Of a stretch of 64,000 nt of DNA, positions 37,273 through 48,987 are shown piece after piece. Origin of the DNA: Hofstenia miamia (Eukaryota; Xenacoelomorpha; Acoela). The first letter of the stretch is position 1; every line of letters begins with the position of its first letter. The stretch covers positions 4,465,642 through 4,529,641 of the forward strand of contig SCFE01000002.1 in NCBI GenBank assembly GCA_004352715.1, given 5' to 3'. Under the pieces are notes generated by a model that was not told the DNA's origin, did no database searches, and saw only the letters and a list, made by a program, of their open reading frames with translations. A program made the position numbers and the translations under genes.

Positions 37273-38272
37273 NNNNNNNNNNNNNNNNNNNNNNNNNNNN
37301 NNNNNNNNNNNNNNNNNNNNNNNNNNNNNNNNNNNNNNNNNNNNNNNNNNNNNNNNNNNNNNNNNNNNNNNNNNNNNNNNNNNNNNNNNNNNNNNNNNNN
37401 NNNNNNNNNNNNNNNNNNNNNNNNNNNNNNNNNNNNNNNNNNNNNNNNNNNNNNNNNNNNNNNNNNNNNNNNNNNNNNNNNNNNNNNNNNNNNNNNNNNN
37501 NNNNNNNNNNNNNNNNNNNNNNNNNNNNNNNNNNNNNNNNNNNNNNNNNNNNNNNNNNNNNNNNNNNNNNNNNNNNNNNNNNNNNNNNNNNNNNNNNNNN
37601 NNNNNNNNNNNNNNNNNNNNNNNNNNNNNNNNNNNNNNNNNNNNNNNNNNNNNNNNNNNNNNNNNNNNNNNNNNNNNNNNNNNNNNNNNNNNNNNNNNNN
37701 NNNNNNNNNNNNNNNNNNNNNNNNNNNNNNNNNNNNNNNNNNNNNNNNNNNNNNNNNNNNNNNNNNNNNNNNNNNNNNNNNNNNNNNNNNNNNNNNNNNN
37801 NNNNNNNNNNNNNNNNNNNNNNNNNNNNNNNNNNNNNNNNNNNNNNNNNNNNNNNNNNNNNNNNNNNNNNNNNNNNNNNNNNNNNNNNNNNNNNNNNNNN
37901 NNNNNNNNNNNNNNNNNNNNNNNNNNNNNNNNNNNNNNNNNNNNNNNNNNNNNNNNNNNNNNNNNNNNNNNNNNNNNNNNNNNNNNNNNNNNNNNNNNNN
38001 NNNNNNNNNNNNNNNNNNNNNNNNNNNNNNNNNNNNNNNNNNNNNNNNNNNNNNNNNNNNNNNNNNNNNNNNNNNNNNNNNNNNNNNNNNNNNNNNNNNN
38101 NNNNNNNNNNNNNNNNNNNNNNNNNNNNNNNNNNNNNNNNNNNNNNNNNNNNNNNNNNNNNNNNNNNNNNNNNNNNNNNNNNNNNNNNNNNNNNNNNNNN
38201 NNNNNNNNNNNNNNNNNNNNNNNNNNNNNNNNNNNNNNNNNNNNNNNNNNNNNNNNNNNNNNNNNNNNNNNN
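37273..38272. other. 1000-N scaffold gap
   Basis: Exactly 1000 N. The sequence after it returns to a position matching 32595, that is, upstream of the sequence before it. The gap therefore separates overlapping copies rather than missing sequence of known size. Confidence 0.95.
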
Positions 38273-39538
38273 CTTTCCAAATAGCGTTGACACTTCTCTG
38301 GTAGACTTGATGTATTTCTTTAGAGATTTCGGTACCTTCGCGTTGTCTTATCCAACCAAATATTTGCAAAAAAGGTAATTTATCAGCATAGTAATAACAA
38401 CATTAACCCTAACCCAATTGGCCAAACCTAACCCTAACCCAAAACATAACCCTAAGCACAACACTAACTTTAAGCTAAATTCTACCCTAAAACTAATCTT
38501 ACCCCAAACCAGAAGCATAACATTATACTATGTTATTCATCACGACAAAGCCGCTCAATGAAAACATATTGATTCTGATTTATGCCAACAAAGTAACTAC
38601 GTGAAAAGATGTACGGGAAAAGACGCTGTGTTGATTGAATAAACACTGCCAAATCTTATAATTGCTTTGTAAACAAACAAAAGCATAGTGGTTGAACCAC
38701 CAATTAGCATATTAATAGTAGTGTATTATAATAATAGTATAATTCATTTTGAAAATTACTGAAATTAATAATATATTTGCATATTCCATCTACATAATGT
38801 TTGAGGTATGGTTTGGGTTAGGACGAAGGTGAGGGTTGGCTTAAGTTAGGGTTATGGTTTGTGTTAGTGCTAAGGCTGGGGAAGGGGTTTCGGTTAGTTG
38901 TACATAATTAGTAGATTGATAAACTAGCAAATTTTTGCAATTATTGGAGGAAGGAGAGTTTTAAAATCCTTATTCCCGCGATTAAAACGTTAATGCATGA
39001 AATATTTTTAGTAGCAGTTCAGAGAAGACGTCAAATGTTAAAAAAGCAAATGAATAACGCAAAACCACAAGGAAAATCAATTGCATTGTCAAAGAATGAG
39101 ACATTTATTTTGAGTCTCTCAAAAAACATCTATTTATGATCAGTTAGGAAAAGCATATTCAGGTCAGCATTATTACCTTCTGCAGTTACAGAGGATGTAA
39201 ACAAAACCGCACAACATCATAGATGTATTAATTACAATTACAAATTAGCGAAAATTATCTATTACTATCTCTGAAATAGTATTAAATTATGACAACAAGT
39301 GTAATTTTGTTTAATAAACTTGAAGTCAAAAGAGGAACATGAATTTAAATGAAAATCTGAAGTCTCGGATGATGCGCTACTTTTCGATGATTAAGAAAAT
39401 ATTCACATTAGTCGCGGCATTGTGAAATGCATCATCAAACGTCAACTAATACTCAGACAAATTCTTCAATGAAACAGGATTTGAAATTCCAGTACTAATA
39501 TACTAAAATTTCGAAATCATTTGAAACGGTATCCATTA
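38273..39538. repeat. haplotype B segment, first part
   Basis: Second copy of 32595-33865. It begins within the candidate Cys-containing exon (minus frame IHQVYQRSVNAIWK) with the extra GTEISKEI insertion, and carries the CCCTAA-armed MITE at 38356-38947 with one additional unit (AATTGGCCAAACCTAACCCT). It ends at the second 1000-N gap at the base equivalent to 33865. Confidence 0.85.
38356..38947. mobile_element. CCCTAA-armed MITE, haplotype B copy
   Basis: Allelic copy of 32653-33218 with a slightly longer left arm. See that entry for structure. Confidence 0.55.
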
Positions 39539-40538
39539 NNNNNNNNNNNNNNNNNNNNNNNNNNNNNNNNNNNNNNNNNNNNNNNNNNNNNNNNNNNNNN
39601 NNNNNNNNNNNNNNNNNNNNNNNNNNNNNNNNNNNNNNNNNNNNNNNNNNNNNNNNNNNNNNNNNNNNNNNNNNNNNNNNNNNNNNNNNNNNNNNNNNNN
39701 NNNNNNNNNNNNNNNNNNNNNNNNNNNNNNNNNNNNNNNNNNNNNNNNNNNNNNNNNNNNNNNNNNNNNNNNNNNNNNNNNNNNNNNNNNNNNNNNNNNN
39801 NNNNNNNNNNNNNNNNNNNNNNNNNNNNNNNNNNNNNNNNNNNNNNNNNNNNNNNNNNNNNNNNNNNNNNNNNNNNNNNNNNNNNNNNNNNNNNNNNNNN
39901 NNNNNNNNNNNNNNNNNNNNNNNNNNNNNNNNNNNNNNNNNNNNNNNNNNNNNNNNNNNNNNNNNNNNNNNNNNNNNNNNNNNNNNNNNNNNNNNNNNNN
40001 NNNNNNNNNNNNNNNNNNNNNNNNNNNNNNNNNNNNNNNNNNNNNNNNNNNNNNNNNNNNNNNNNNNNNNNNNNNNNNNNNNNNNNNNNNNNNNNNNNNN
40101 NNNNNNNNNNNNNNNNNNNNNNNNNNNNNNNNNNNNNNNNNNNNNNNNNNNNNNNNNNNNNNNNNNNNNNNNNNNNNNNNNNNNNNNNNNNNNNNNNNNN
40201 NNNNNNNNNNNNNNNNNNNNNNNNNNNNNNNNNNNNNNNNNNNNNNNNNNNNNNNNNNNNNNNNNNNNNNNNNNNNNNNNNNNNNNNNNNNNNNNNNNNN
40301 NNNNNNNNNNNNNNNNNNNNNNNNNNNNNNNNNNNNNNNNNNNNNNNNNNNNNNNNNNNNNNNNNNNNNNNNNNNNNNNNNNNNNNNNNNNNNNNNNNNN
40401 NNNNNNNNNNNNNNNNNNNNNNNNNNNNNNNNNNNNNNNNNNNNNNNNNNNNNNNNNNNNNNNNNNNNNNNNNNNNNNNNNNNNNNNNNNNNNNNNNNNN
40501 NNNNNNNNNNNNNNNNNNNNNNNNNNNNNNNNNNNNNN
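39539..40538. other. 1000-N scaffold gap
   Basis: Exactly 1000 N, standing where haplotype A has 33866-34608 (743 bp). Confidence 0.95.
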
Positions 40539-40571
40539 TAGTAAAAATAAGACGGTTAATTGCTACAACAC
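40539..40571. other. chimeric tail joined by mate-pair circularisation
   Basis: These 33 bp equal 43344-43376 (and 37206-37238) but sit at the start of the contig, directly before the mosaic end. They are the far end of a library fragment ligated in a circle to 40591, not genomic order. Confidence 0.9.
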
Positions 40572-40590
40572 CTGTCTCTTATACACATCT
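40572..40590. other. Nextera/Tn5 mosaic-end adapter left in the assembly
   Basis: CTGTCTCTTATACACATCT is the exact 19-bp Tn5 mosaic end used in Nextera libraries. Translated on the plus strand it gives the familiar contamination peptide PVSYTH. It is synthetic and should be masked. Confidence 0.97.
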
Positions 40591-41602
40591 GTTATACCTC
40601 ATACTGGAAATAATTGATCTCAGAGACAAATATTAATTATTCGCAGAAGAATAACTAAATTTCCTTCCATTATAACAGATATATTGTCCTACGATAACTT
40701 TCTCTTCTGCCAATCACAACTCTCTTATTAACATATCAAAAAGCGTCTTTTATTTCATTTTGAGTACTTATCAAACAAACAATCTAGACAAGGAACAGGC
40801 TGATTCGTAATTGATTAGTCTAAGATTGGCATAGCTAAGCGTGTTGATGACCCGCCCACAATTGTAAATTTGGTGAAATAACTAATACATGTACATCTTC
40901 AGCAATCAATTTCCTTTCATTCCCCTCCATATTTTAAAATGCCAATTAGATTCGTGATTACAACAAGAACATCATGCATATATAGTGATTTGTCCTTATA
41001 AATCATGTCAAGAGTAAAGCACGATAACAGTCTAACAAGTTATTGAGTTTGACAATATTTTCAGTGAAAAGTCAAAATTTAGCGATACAATATGTTTAAC
41101 TCAACACAATTTAATCGCTTCGCTAGTTATCGCACAAACAAAGCACTAAGTGTTTTCAAATTTGTCTAAAACATACTATAAAATTGAGCTATATTCACAG
41201 TCAATAAAACATGTCAACAATCATGTATCATTCATTTTTTGTTTAGAAATCCGCATGTGTGACAAGCATTGCGCGCCAATTTTTTATTTACAGACAATTT
41301 CGCGCAAGGTTGCGCTTTCCCGAAACTACTTACTACTTCCGGATTTGAAATAAACTGCGTTTTGGAATCTTTCTAGGGGTGTTAGTTTATACCTTGAACA
41401 CAAAATTTTATCTAATTAAATTTTTTGCTTAGGCCTTGCAAAGTGAATTTTTTAATCTAATGTAATTCCAATTCTCTCTGTGTTAATGCAATTTGACTTA
41501 GAATAGTAATAACTTCTTTAAAAATTGCAAAAATATAAAAAATTAACCTCCATATATCTAAAAGACTCATTAAATGTTAAAATAAAAGCAAAATTGAAAA
41601 AT

Positions 41603-41792
41603 TTAACTACTTCAATTAGTATATGCCAAGAACCATGCCTACTTAAGTAGATCATGCAAGAACCCAAACCATTAAACGAATTATGACAAATCATTTTCAA
41701 TGTTTTTCCATCCACGTTATATTCTTTAAGATGGAATTTTCATTTTGGAAACATCTTTTAACTACTTCAATTAGTAAATGCCAAGAACCATG
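41603..41792. repeat. 155-bp insertion flanked by 35-bp direct repeats
   Basis: A 35-bp sequence (41603-41637, TTAACTACTTCAATTAGTAT at its start) recurs at 41758-41792 with 120 bp of new sequence between; haplotype A has a single copy at 35619-35653. The inserted part is open on the minus strand (NVDGKTLKMICHNSFNGLGS). It could be a long target duplication, a templated insertion, or a local assembly loop. Confidence 0.6.
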
Positions 41793-42667
41793 ACCTACTT
41801 CACAGGGAGGTGTCCCATGGTCTTTACAAAGTATAACTCTATATTATATTTTCTAGATAAAGCAAATATTTAGATCAATGAATAGCCTGCTGACATTTGT
41901 AGTTCTAGGTTAATAAACTGTAAATGCAGAAAATACGTATGCAATCCCATTGCAATAATTAGGATCTGCTATATGTATGTGTGCAAAATTCTAAATATAT
42001 ATATTACATACATACAAAGCGTTAGGTGTATCGAGATCAGTACAATAAAGTGACTTACATACATTTATTATACTATCAACTAAATTATCCAATTCCATTT
42101 CACAGTAATCAAAGCAATTTAATTTTTATATCAAAAACTTTTCAAAAATAAGACTTCATTCAATGCATCAGGTGCAAATTCAAGCAACATATATTGCTTA
42201 AGGCACAAACTACAATTAAATGAACCATTTTGTAAATTGTTGATTTTGTCTGTGTTCTCATTAATTCTGTTCAATTGTTTTCATGATACGGAGTAGATTT
42301 ATTCGAACAGGAGATTTAATCGACTAGAGACAGGTATTGAAATTCAATTTACTCGAGCTGGTAATAACTTAATTTTAGCGGTTGAAATTCAACCCTCACT
42401 AAACAGATAAAATACGTTTCCCTGGACCTTGATACAGAGCCTCTCAAATTTAAAAATTCAATCTCTACACCAATTATTCAAGGAAAAACTTAAATTAAAC
42501 ACAACTATTGTAGCAAGTTACAAATTTATTGAAAAATTTACCAAGATTTAGTATTTTTGTAAGATTTTATCACTTAATGAAATCATTTACTCTGAAATAT
42601 AGTATTTACAGTACTTTAAAAAGCAACAGACATAACTACTTTACACATTATTCTGAACGTTACATAC

Positions 42668-42753
42668 ACTTAAAGAATATGCCCATGCCAATGCTGGTCA
42701 AGTATGGCAAGAAAATATCAACAACCAACTCACATCTGTCTGTGAGCGTTGAA
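42668..42753 (-). CDS. haplotype B copy of candidate exon 36616-36531
   Basis: Identical splice sites and frame as the haplotype A copy (STLTDRCELVVDIFLPYLTS). It is not a second gene if the duplication is false. Confidence 0.35.
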
Positions 42754-43410
42754 CTGCCATTACAACAGCCAAAATATGAATTCATAAGTTTTAAGTTACT
42801 TAAATTAGCAACACAAAAATGAGTAAAGGAAAAGGGAAGTTCACTCATTTTCATACATTTCTACCTTAGTGCTGGAATTTTGTATAAATGATTTCTACAA
42901 TCAATGATAAGCAGAAATATAAACTTTTCTGACAAATTGCGTATGATTTCAATACACAATATTTAATCGAATTTGAATAATTCAGGTTATGTAATAGAAC
43001 GTTAATATTATTTGGAACAACGGCTTTCTGAATGCTTGTAGCACTTTATCATTTTTTAGCAAAAGTTGGTCATAGCTTATAAAAATTTTAGCAATTTATG
43101 TCAGTAATTCAATATCTTATCAGAACTTGAAATTTAGTTAAGAAATTTCAAGATTTTTCTAATTTTTGTAATCTTCATGTGATATAAGTAAAAAATGCTG
43201 GTCTGAACACAACGTTAGGAACAAATAACTTTCTACGGTCATTCTGGAAATATGCTATATGGTTTCACTAAAGTTGCTACAACTTCATATAGTCATTTTG
43301 CACCCCTCCCCCCAATATGGAGGAAGTACAGTTGTTAAAAAGTTAGTAAAAATAAGACGGTTAATTGCTACAACACTGTATCTAATTTTTCTGGAGGATT
43401 TCTGCTACTA

Positions 43411-45850
43411 GTCAAAATACTAATAAATTACAGTGAAGAGATTAAGTCTGTCCTGAGAAATTTGTAAATACAAGGCAGTTGTTACAATTTTGCGCCAACC
43501 GCACGATATGAAATAAAATCATGTTGGCTGCAAGTCTGAAATATACTCATATAATAAGAATACAACTAGCTTAGTGGTGTATTTGCCTTCAATGACATGA
43601 AAATTAACAATTTCGTTAAAAGAAATTTTCTAAGATTTAATAGCTCTACTTACTAAAGGAATGTTTATTTTCTCTCGCAATATATTTATTTAAAGTTAAA
43701 TTTGCGTGTGGATCACATTTGTTATCAGAATAAATCCCTCACGTCTATCAAGCTTAACGCAATTTCAAACAGATTTAATAATAATTGCGTGACCCCGAAT
43801 GACGTATTACTGATTTTTTAGACCAATCCTGTCATTCACATTTGAATCAAAATTTTGAACAATGCAGATTCAAAACAAGATCAATCAGAGTCAATAAAAA
43901 CAAAGGGTCTGGATCCAAGAAGACGGCAATCCGTATCAGTCTGAAAATTAATGGGATTAAGTTAGACCAATACCTATATCGATATTTTTTCATAAAGATC
44001 CATCCAATTCTTTTTGTGAAATTCTGCTGAAAAACAGATAAACATCAAACGGGCGAAAACAATACCTCCTTGGAGGAAGTAAAAATCTAAATCTCTGATG
44101 TACACGCTAAATGATACCATCAGTAACACTCACAAGTTTTTAACAAACAAGATATGACCGATATTTGTAAACACAAGAAAAAAGATCAATTAAAAATTCA
44201 GGAACTGCCAGAGCTGCTAAATTTTAATAAAAGTGTAGCAACAGAATACAATAAACGAAAATAAATAAATATAGTCCACGATAAGTAAGTAACTGGAAAC
44301 ACTTTATACATATTTGTATAGATAAGTTAAAGGGACATAAGTGAAAGGTCTCATATCATTCTGTTTTATTTCAAAAATGATAGTTACACAAAACTTGAGA
44401 ACGAGGCTGGTCTACAAGGTAGATCATTCGCGTGTAGACTTAGTATGCATTGATTAAGGTCACCTACACTATATAGTCTCATTTTCAACATTTATAATTG
44501 AGTAGTGCTTTAATTACTAGAGTGTGAAATTCGCAACTTTCGACATGAAAATAAATAATTCCAAAGTTCTCTCATCTTAAAAATGATATTCCAGATATAG
44601 TAAAATTATTTAAAAATGTTCATAACCCCGGAATTGGAATTACATTCTATATTTACTTATGTTTCACAATATTATAAAAATCCCGAATAGCAACGTTAAA
44701 ACTGTTTGGCCACAGCAAGCCTCTTATATTTTAAACAAACAAATATAAATGAGAGTTTAAGCTAATTATTTCGTGAAAATGGGATTATATTTTCATTAAT
44801 CTCAATTCCATAGCAATTTGTGTTACAATTACATAATTAGTACGATCAAAATCTAAATAGGTGTTGCTGAAATTAATTGATAGTAATATACCACTTAGAT
44901 AAAATACTGTCCAATTTACTTTACGTGTAGAAATTTAGACCAAAAAATGTCTTTGAAAGTATGCTACTAAATTGCCAAATGGTGCATTGTCACATGTGGT
45001 TATTGCACTTACCAAAAATAAATGTAGAAAGCTATGGATTGTTAAAAATTGTGCTTGCGGTAGATTTTGTGGATTTCAAAATTGTCAATGAATAGTAAGC
45101 TGTAGTCATGGTATATATATATATATATAAAAGAAATTTGAACTTAGACTACTAAAAATCGTATTATCATTGAAAAATAATAATATCGGCCTCTACTCAC
45201 AGTGAAATGAAACTGAGCAGAAAACTTAAGTAAAATTAAAAAAAAATTAGGCATTTTTGATTCCCTCTCTGTACGATAAATTCTAACTTATTAGCTAAAA
45301 TTATCCATTTTCACACAAATATGGTGTTCTTTAGATAGGTAGCTTCAATGAGAGTAAAATTTCAGTTAAGAGTTAGTCAAATTCAAGCCGATTCAACTAT
45401 TTAAAATGCACGAAAACGATAAATTGGAGGGGAATGCTATTTGAGGCATAAGTAGGAAGCCTTAGCAATAATGAATTGATGCAATATCGTCTCAGAATAA
45501 AATATAATATACATTGGCAATGAATAATCCATTACACTTTGACTCATAAATTCAACCATTATTTCTGTGCTGGAGTACTCCTCGTAAACATTATCAATTA
45601 TGAATTCAATATTCATATCGGAAAGTTATTTTCCTATAAAATATTCAGCGATTCATCAGTAGTCAGGCTTCACATATTAAAAATTCATGTTATTCTGTTG
45701 GATTTTAATTTCATACTAAATGTTTAATGTTAAAAAGTGAGAATACAAACAACTGGTCGTGCGTAGTTAAGCATGAGTCACGATGATAATTAGCATAATT
45801 CCTACGTGACGTACGTAAATTGCATCCAATTGTCAAAAGAAATTATGATA
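43411..45850. other. non-coding stretch
   Basis: AT-rich with a (TA)n run at 45112-45129. No coding or element signal. Confidence 0.6.
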
Positions 45851-46243
45851 CAGTAGAATTACTTTATAACAACTATGCAAGGGAGACATCAAACATTGTC
45901 GTTATAAAAATTGTAGGTATAAACTTCCTTGGGACCTATTTTTGATTTCATTGATCGTTAAAAAATTACTATATCACAAAATATGACATATGTAATTACC
46001 CAATACGCCCAATGACAATGAGAAGTAATATAGGGAACTGCCGGATGAAGTGTTGCGCAAATCTGAAAAACAAACATAGGGAGAAGTAAAATTTGGTCTT
46101 TTCAAAAATGGAGGTTACAAAATGGCAGTTATAAAGCAATTATATTTCATTGGGAACGTAACTATTTGGCCAGGGAACTTATTTTTAGTAGTTATAAGCA
46201 AATGATTTGTCATAATGGAGGTTGTAATAAAGCAATTCTACTG
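45851..46243. mobile_element. pogo/Tc1-mariner-type MITE (TA target site)
   Basis: Flanked by TA at 45849-45850 and 46244-46245. The terminal inverted repeats match at 21 of 23 positions: CAGTAGAATTACTTTATAAC on the left, CAGTAGAATTGCTTTATTAC on the right (reverse complement). TA duplication and CAGT termini fit the Tc1-mariner superfamily, pogo-like branch. The 393-bp interior has no transposase; it contains internal repeats of the type GGAGGTTA and AGTTATAA. Non-autonomous. Confidence 0.8.
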
Positions 46244-46245
46244 TA

Positions 46246-47623
46246 CTAACAAGTCAGCAAACTTTGATTTCGTATTGTCAGTTTAACAATTTTACGGGAA
46301 ATCTCATGGACAATTTTCATTAGTTGTATCTCGGCATTAAAAGAAGAACGCTATTGAATTTTAATAAAGATAGAAATTGTATTCTAGATCTACGAATTTT
46401 TTCGCATTATTGCAGATAAGTTTGCATAATCAATCAATGGAATATACAATTTCTTTTTTCATAATCAAAGTTTTGATGCTTTCTCGTTGGCTATACAAAA
46501 AAAGACTCTAAAAATCTATTCAGTTGAGCAGTTGATTATAACAGCGTAATTATAACCAGGAGACCCTAACTACACAATGTGATGACATAAATAAATTATT
46601 CTGAATATTGCGCGTTCGACAGGAAATTACCTATATCATTACAATTATCATTTGACTTTGTGAATACCAACATCATTCTAGGGTGAAAGCCAAAATATGT
46701 CTTTGGAAGTGACTTATTTGGCGAAGGTCTACGCTCTCCCAGTGTATTAATTCAATTCAATGCGGCTTACTTTAAAACGTGTCCTTGCAATTTTAGTAGA
46801 ACAGAAGGAATTAGTTTAATAGAAATTATGCTAGATGAATGCATTCACGCTTAAACTAATTTCTGCCTTGCATAGCTATCACAAAGCTGTTAAAGTGCAC
46901 ACATAAAACTGAAGACGAAATAATTTTCTATTAGTATCAAAGAATAGTTTCGCAGTTGAATATACTTGCAATTGCCGATAAACCAATAGTTAGCTGTTGC
47001 TACCGACGTCACGAGACATCTCACTGCACTCGACAATTAAATATAAAAATAACAAGCGTTCAAGCTTTAATGGCTGTTCACATGAAAAACATTGGGCGCA
47101 ATAAGCAATGTTCTCGGCACTGAATCCGCCATAAAAATGCCATTTTCGTCAGCCATTGGGGTTTTGGGTGCTTTAAAGATAAATGCCATCATGAAAGTTA
47201 TTGCAAAATCTCGATTTTTTTCGAAAAAAGTCAATGTTTTTATGCAACCAGGCAAATTATCATGGAAATGTTAGTTTGTCACAGATAAAGAGTAAAATAA
47301 TATTATGGAATTTGTGATTACAACTCACAATTTGCAAATTGCGGAAATTTGCACTGCTCACGAGCTAGTGTTAGAATTTTTGGAATTTACTCTTAATTAT
47401 GTATTAGAAATCTCTCTTCTGACCAACTACACACATCCCTTTCGACCAAAGATAAAACATTTTTTAATCAATGATTATAACACACACAAATAGAGATCAC
47501 AATTCCTACAAATGTACAATGGGAGCAAAATGGGGCAAAATGGGTCGACCCACGAAGCCTTAGACCCGGTCATTTCAATTAATGCCAATTCAGCCGATTT
47601 TATGATACTTACCAAAAAATATT
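46246..47623. other. non-coding stretch
   Basis: Mostly AT-rich. A GC-richer patch at 47070-47240 is open in both directions (plus frame MGAISNVLGTESAIKMPFSS) with no splice sites or recognised domain; it could be a repeat fragment. Confidence 0.45.
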
Positions 47624-48320
47624 CTTAAATTTTTCAGTTTTACAGTATATTGCATTCACTCTGAGTGCTTCTAATAGACACTGAAAGAGCTGAAGTATTT
47701 AACAAATACTTTGGAACAATATTGAAATAATTAAAGATAATTTTAACAATGCTGAAAAAGGCAGTTTATGTTGTTTCTTATCATCTTTGTATAACGCACA
47801 CACACACTAGCATCGTTATGAGCAACCGCATGTATTACACCAACATATAAGGTGCGTACTAAATAGCGATGCTGCAGTTATTAGCCAGTTCACCGGATTA
47901 TTCACTAGTATTTTTCATTTTTTTTACATACCCCGATAGCAATAGATAGCAATACACAGCAACAAGTGATAGTTCTAGATAGTTCTATGACTACCAATCT
48001 TGTATGCTATCTAGATGTTAATATTATTGGAGATTGTTGCGTAGTATACATGTACAAGTGGACAACAGTAGGGCTTTGAATCAATATCTCTTTATATGAA
48101 TAACCTTAAAAAGCATGTATTCGAGTTTAGGTTTCCCCAATTTATTGCATGAATAAAACCAAATCGCACAAACTCATTTTTGGAGCTTGTGAGTAAATTA
48201 TTTCAAGGCAATTACAATTCCAATGTGACGGTGAAAGATAGAAATATATAGTCTCTGGTTTCTTCTGGCTTCCTTTGCTTTCAAGGATCCATTTTCCGTA
48301 ATGTAAAAAATTTTCAAAAA
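47624..48320. repeat. contig-overlap duplicate, first copy
   Basis: Repeated as 48322-48987 after a single N at 48321. The copies share SNP-level divergence plus indels, including a block near 48035-48055 (AGATTGTTGCGTAGTATACA) absent from the second copy and different text near 47931 and 48627. Fits two alleles joined end to end. Confidence 0.85.
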
Positions 48321-48321
48321 N

Positions 48322-48987
48322 CTTAAATTTTTCAGTTTTACTGTATATTGCATTCACTCTGAGTGCTTCTAATAGACACTGAAAGACCTGAAGTATTTAA
48401 CAAATACTTTGGAACAATAATGAAATAATTAAAGATAATTTTAACAATGCTTAAAAAGGCAGTTTATGTTGTTTCTTATCATCTTTGTATAACGCACACA
48501 CACACTAGCATCGTTATGAGAAACCGCATGTATTACACCAACATATAAGGTGCGTACTAAATAGCGATGCTGCAGTTATTAGCCAGTTCACCGGATCATT
48601 CACTAGTATTTTTCATTTTTTTTACATCCCCCATGAAACGAGGATAGCAATACACAGCAACAAGTTTTACAGACAGATAGTTCTATGACTACCAATCTTG
48701 TATGCTATCTAGATGTTAATATTATTGGACAACAGTAGGGTTTTGAATCAATATCTCTTTATATGAATAACCTTAAAAAGCATGTATTCGAGTTTAGGTT
48801 TCCCCAATTTATTGCATGAATAAAACCAAATCGCACAAACTCATTTTTGGAGCTTGTGAGTAAATTATTTCAAGGCAATTAAAATTCCAATGTGACGGTG
48901 AAAGATAGAAATATATAGTCTCTGGTTTCTTCTGGCTTCCTTTGCTTTCAAGGATCCATTTTCCGTAATGTAAAAAATTTTCAAAAA
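48322..48987. repeat. contig-overlap duplicate, second copy
   Basis: Allelic copy of 47624-48320, continuing into unique sequence at 48988. Confidence 0.85.

Larger units (their letters stand above)
40591..43410. repeat. haplotype B segment, second part
   Basis: Second copy of 34609-37272, continuing into unique sequence at 43411. It carries the 155-bp insertion at 41638-41792 and scattered SNPs. Candidate exon 36616-36531 recurs at 42753-42668. Confidence 0.85.

Noticed and set aside
37121-38369. Very long open frames across 37121-38369, 39521-40636, 11975-12832 and 14483-15239
   Set aside because: They consist almost entirely of N, with only a few real codons at the edges.
47067-47274. 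Small gene in the GC-richer patch (MGAISNVLGTESAIKMPFSS plus, or ADENGIFMADSVPRT minus)
   Set aside because: Open on both strands, no recognised domain, no splice sites or start context.
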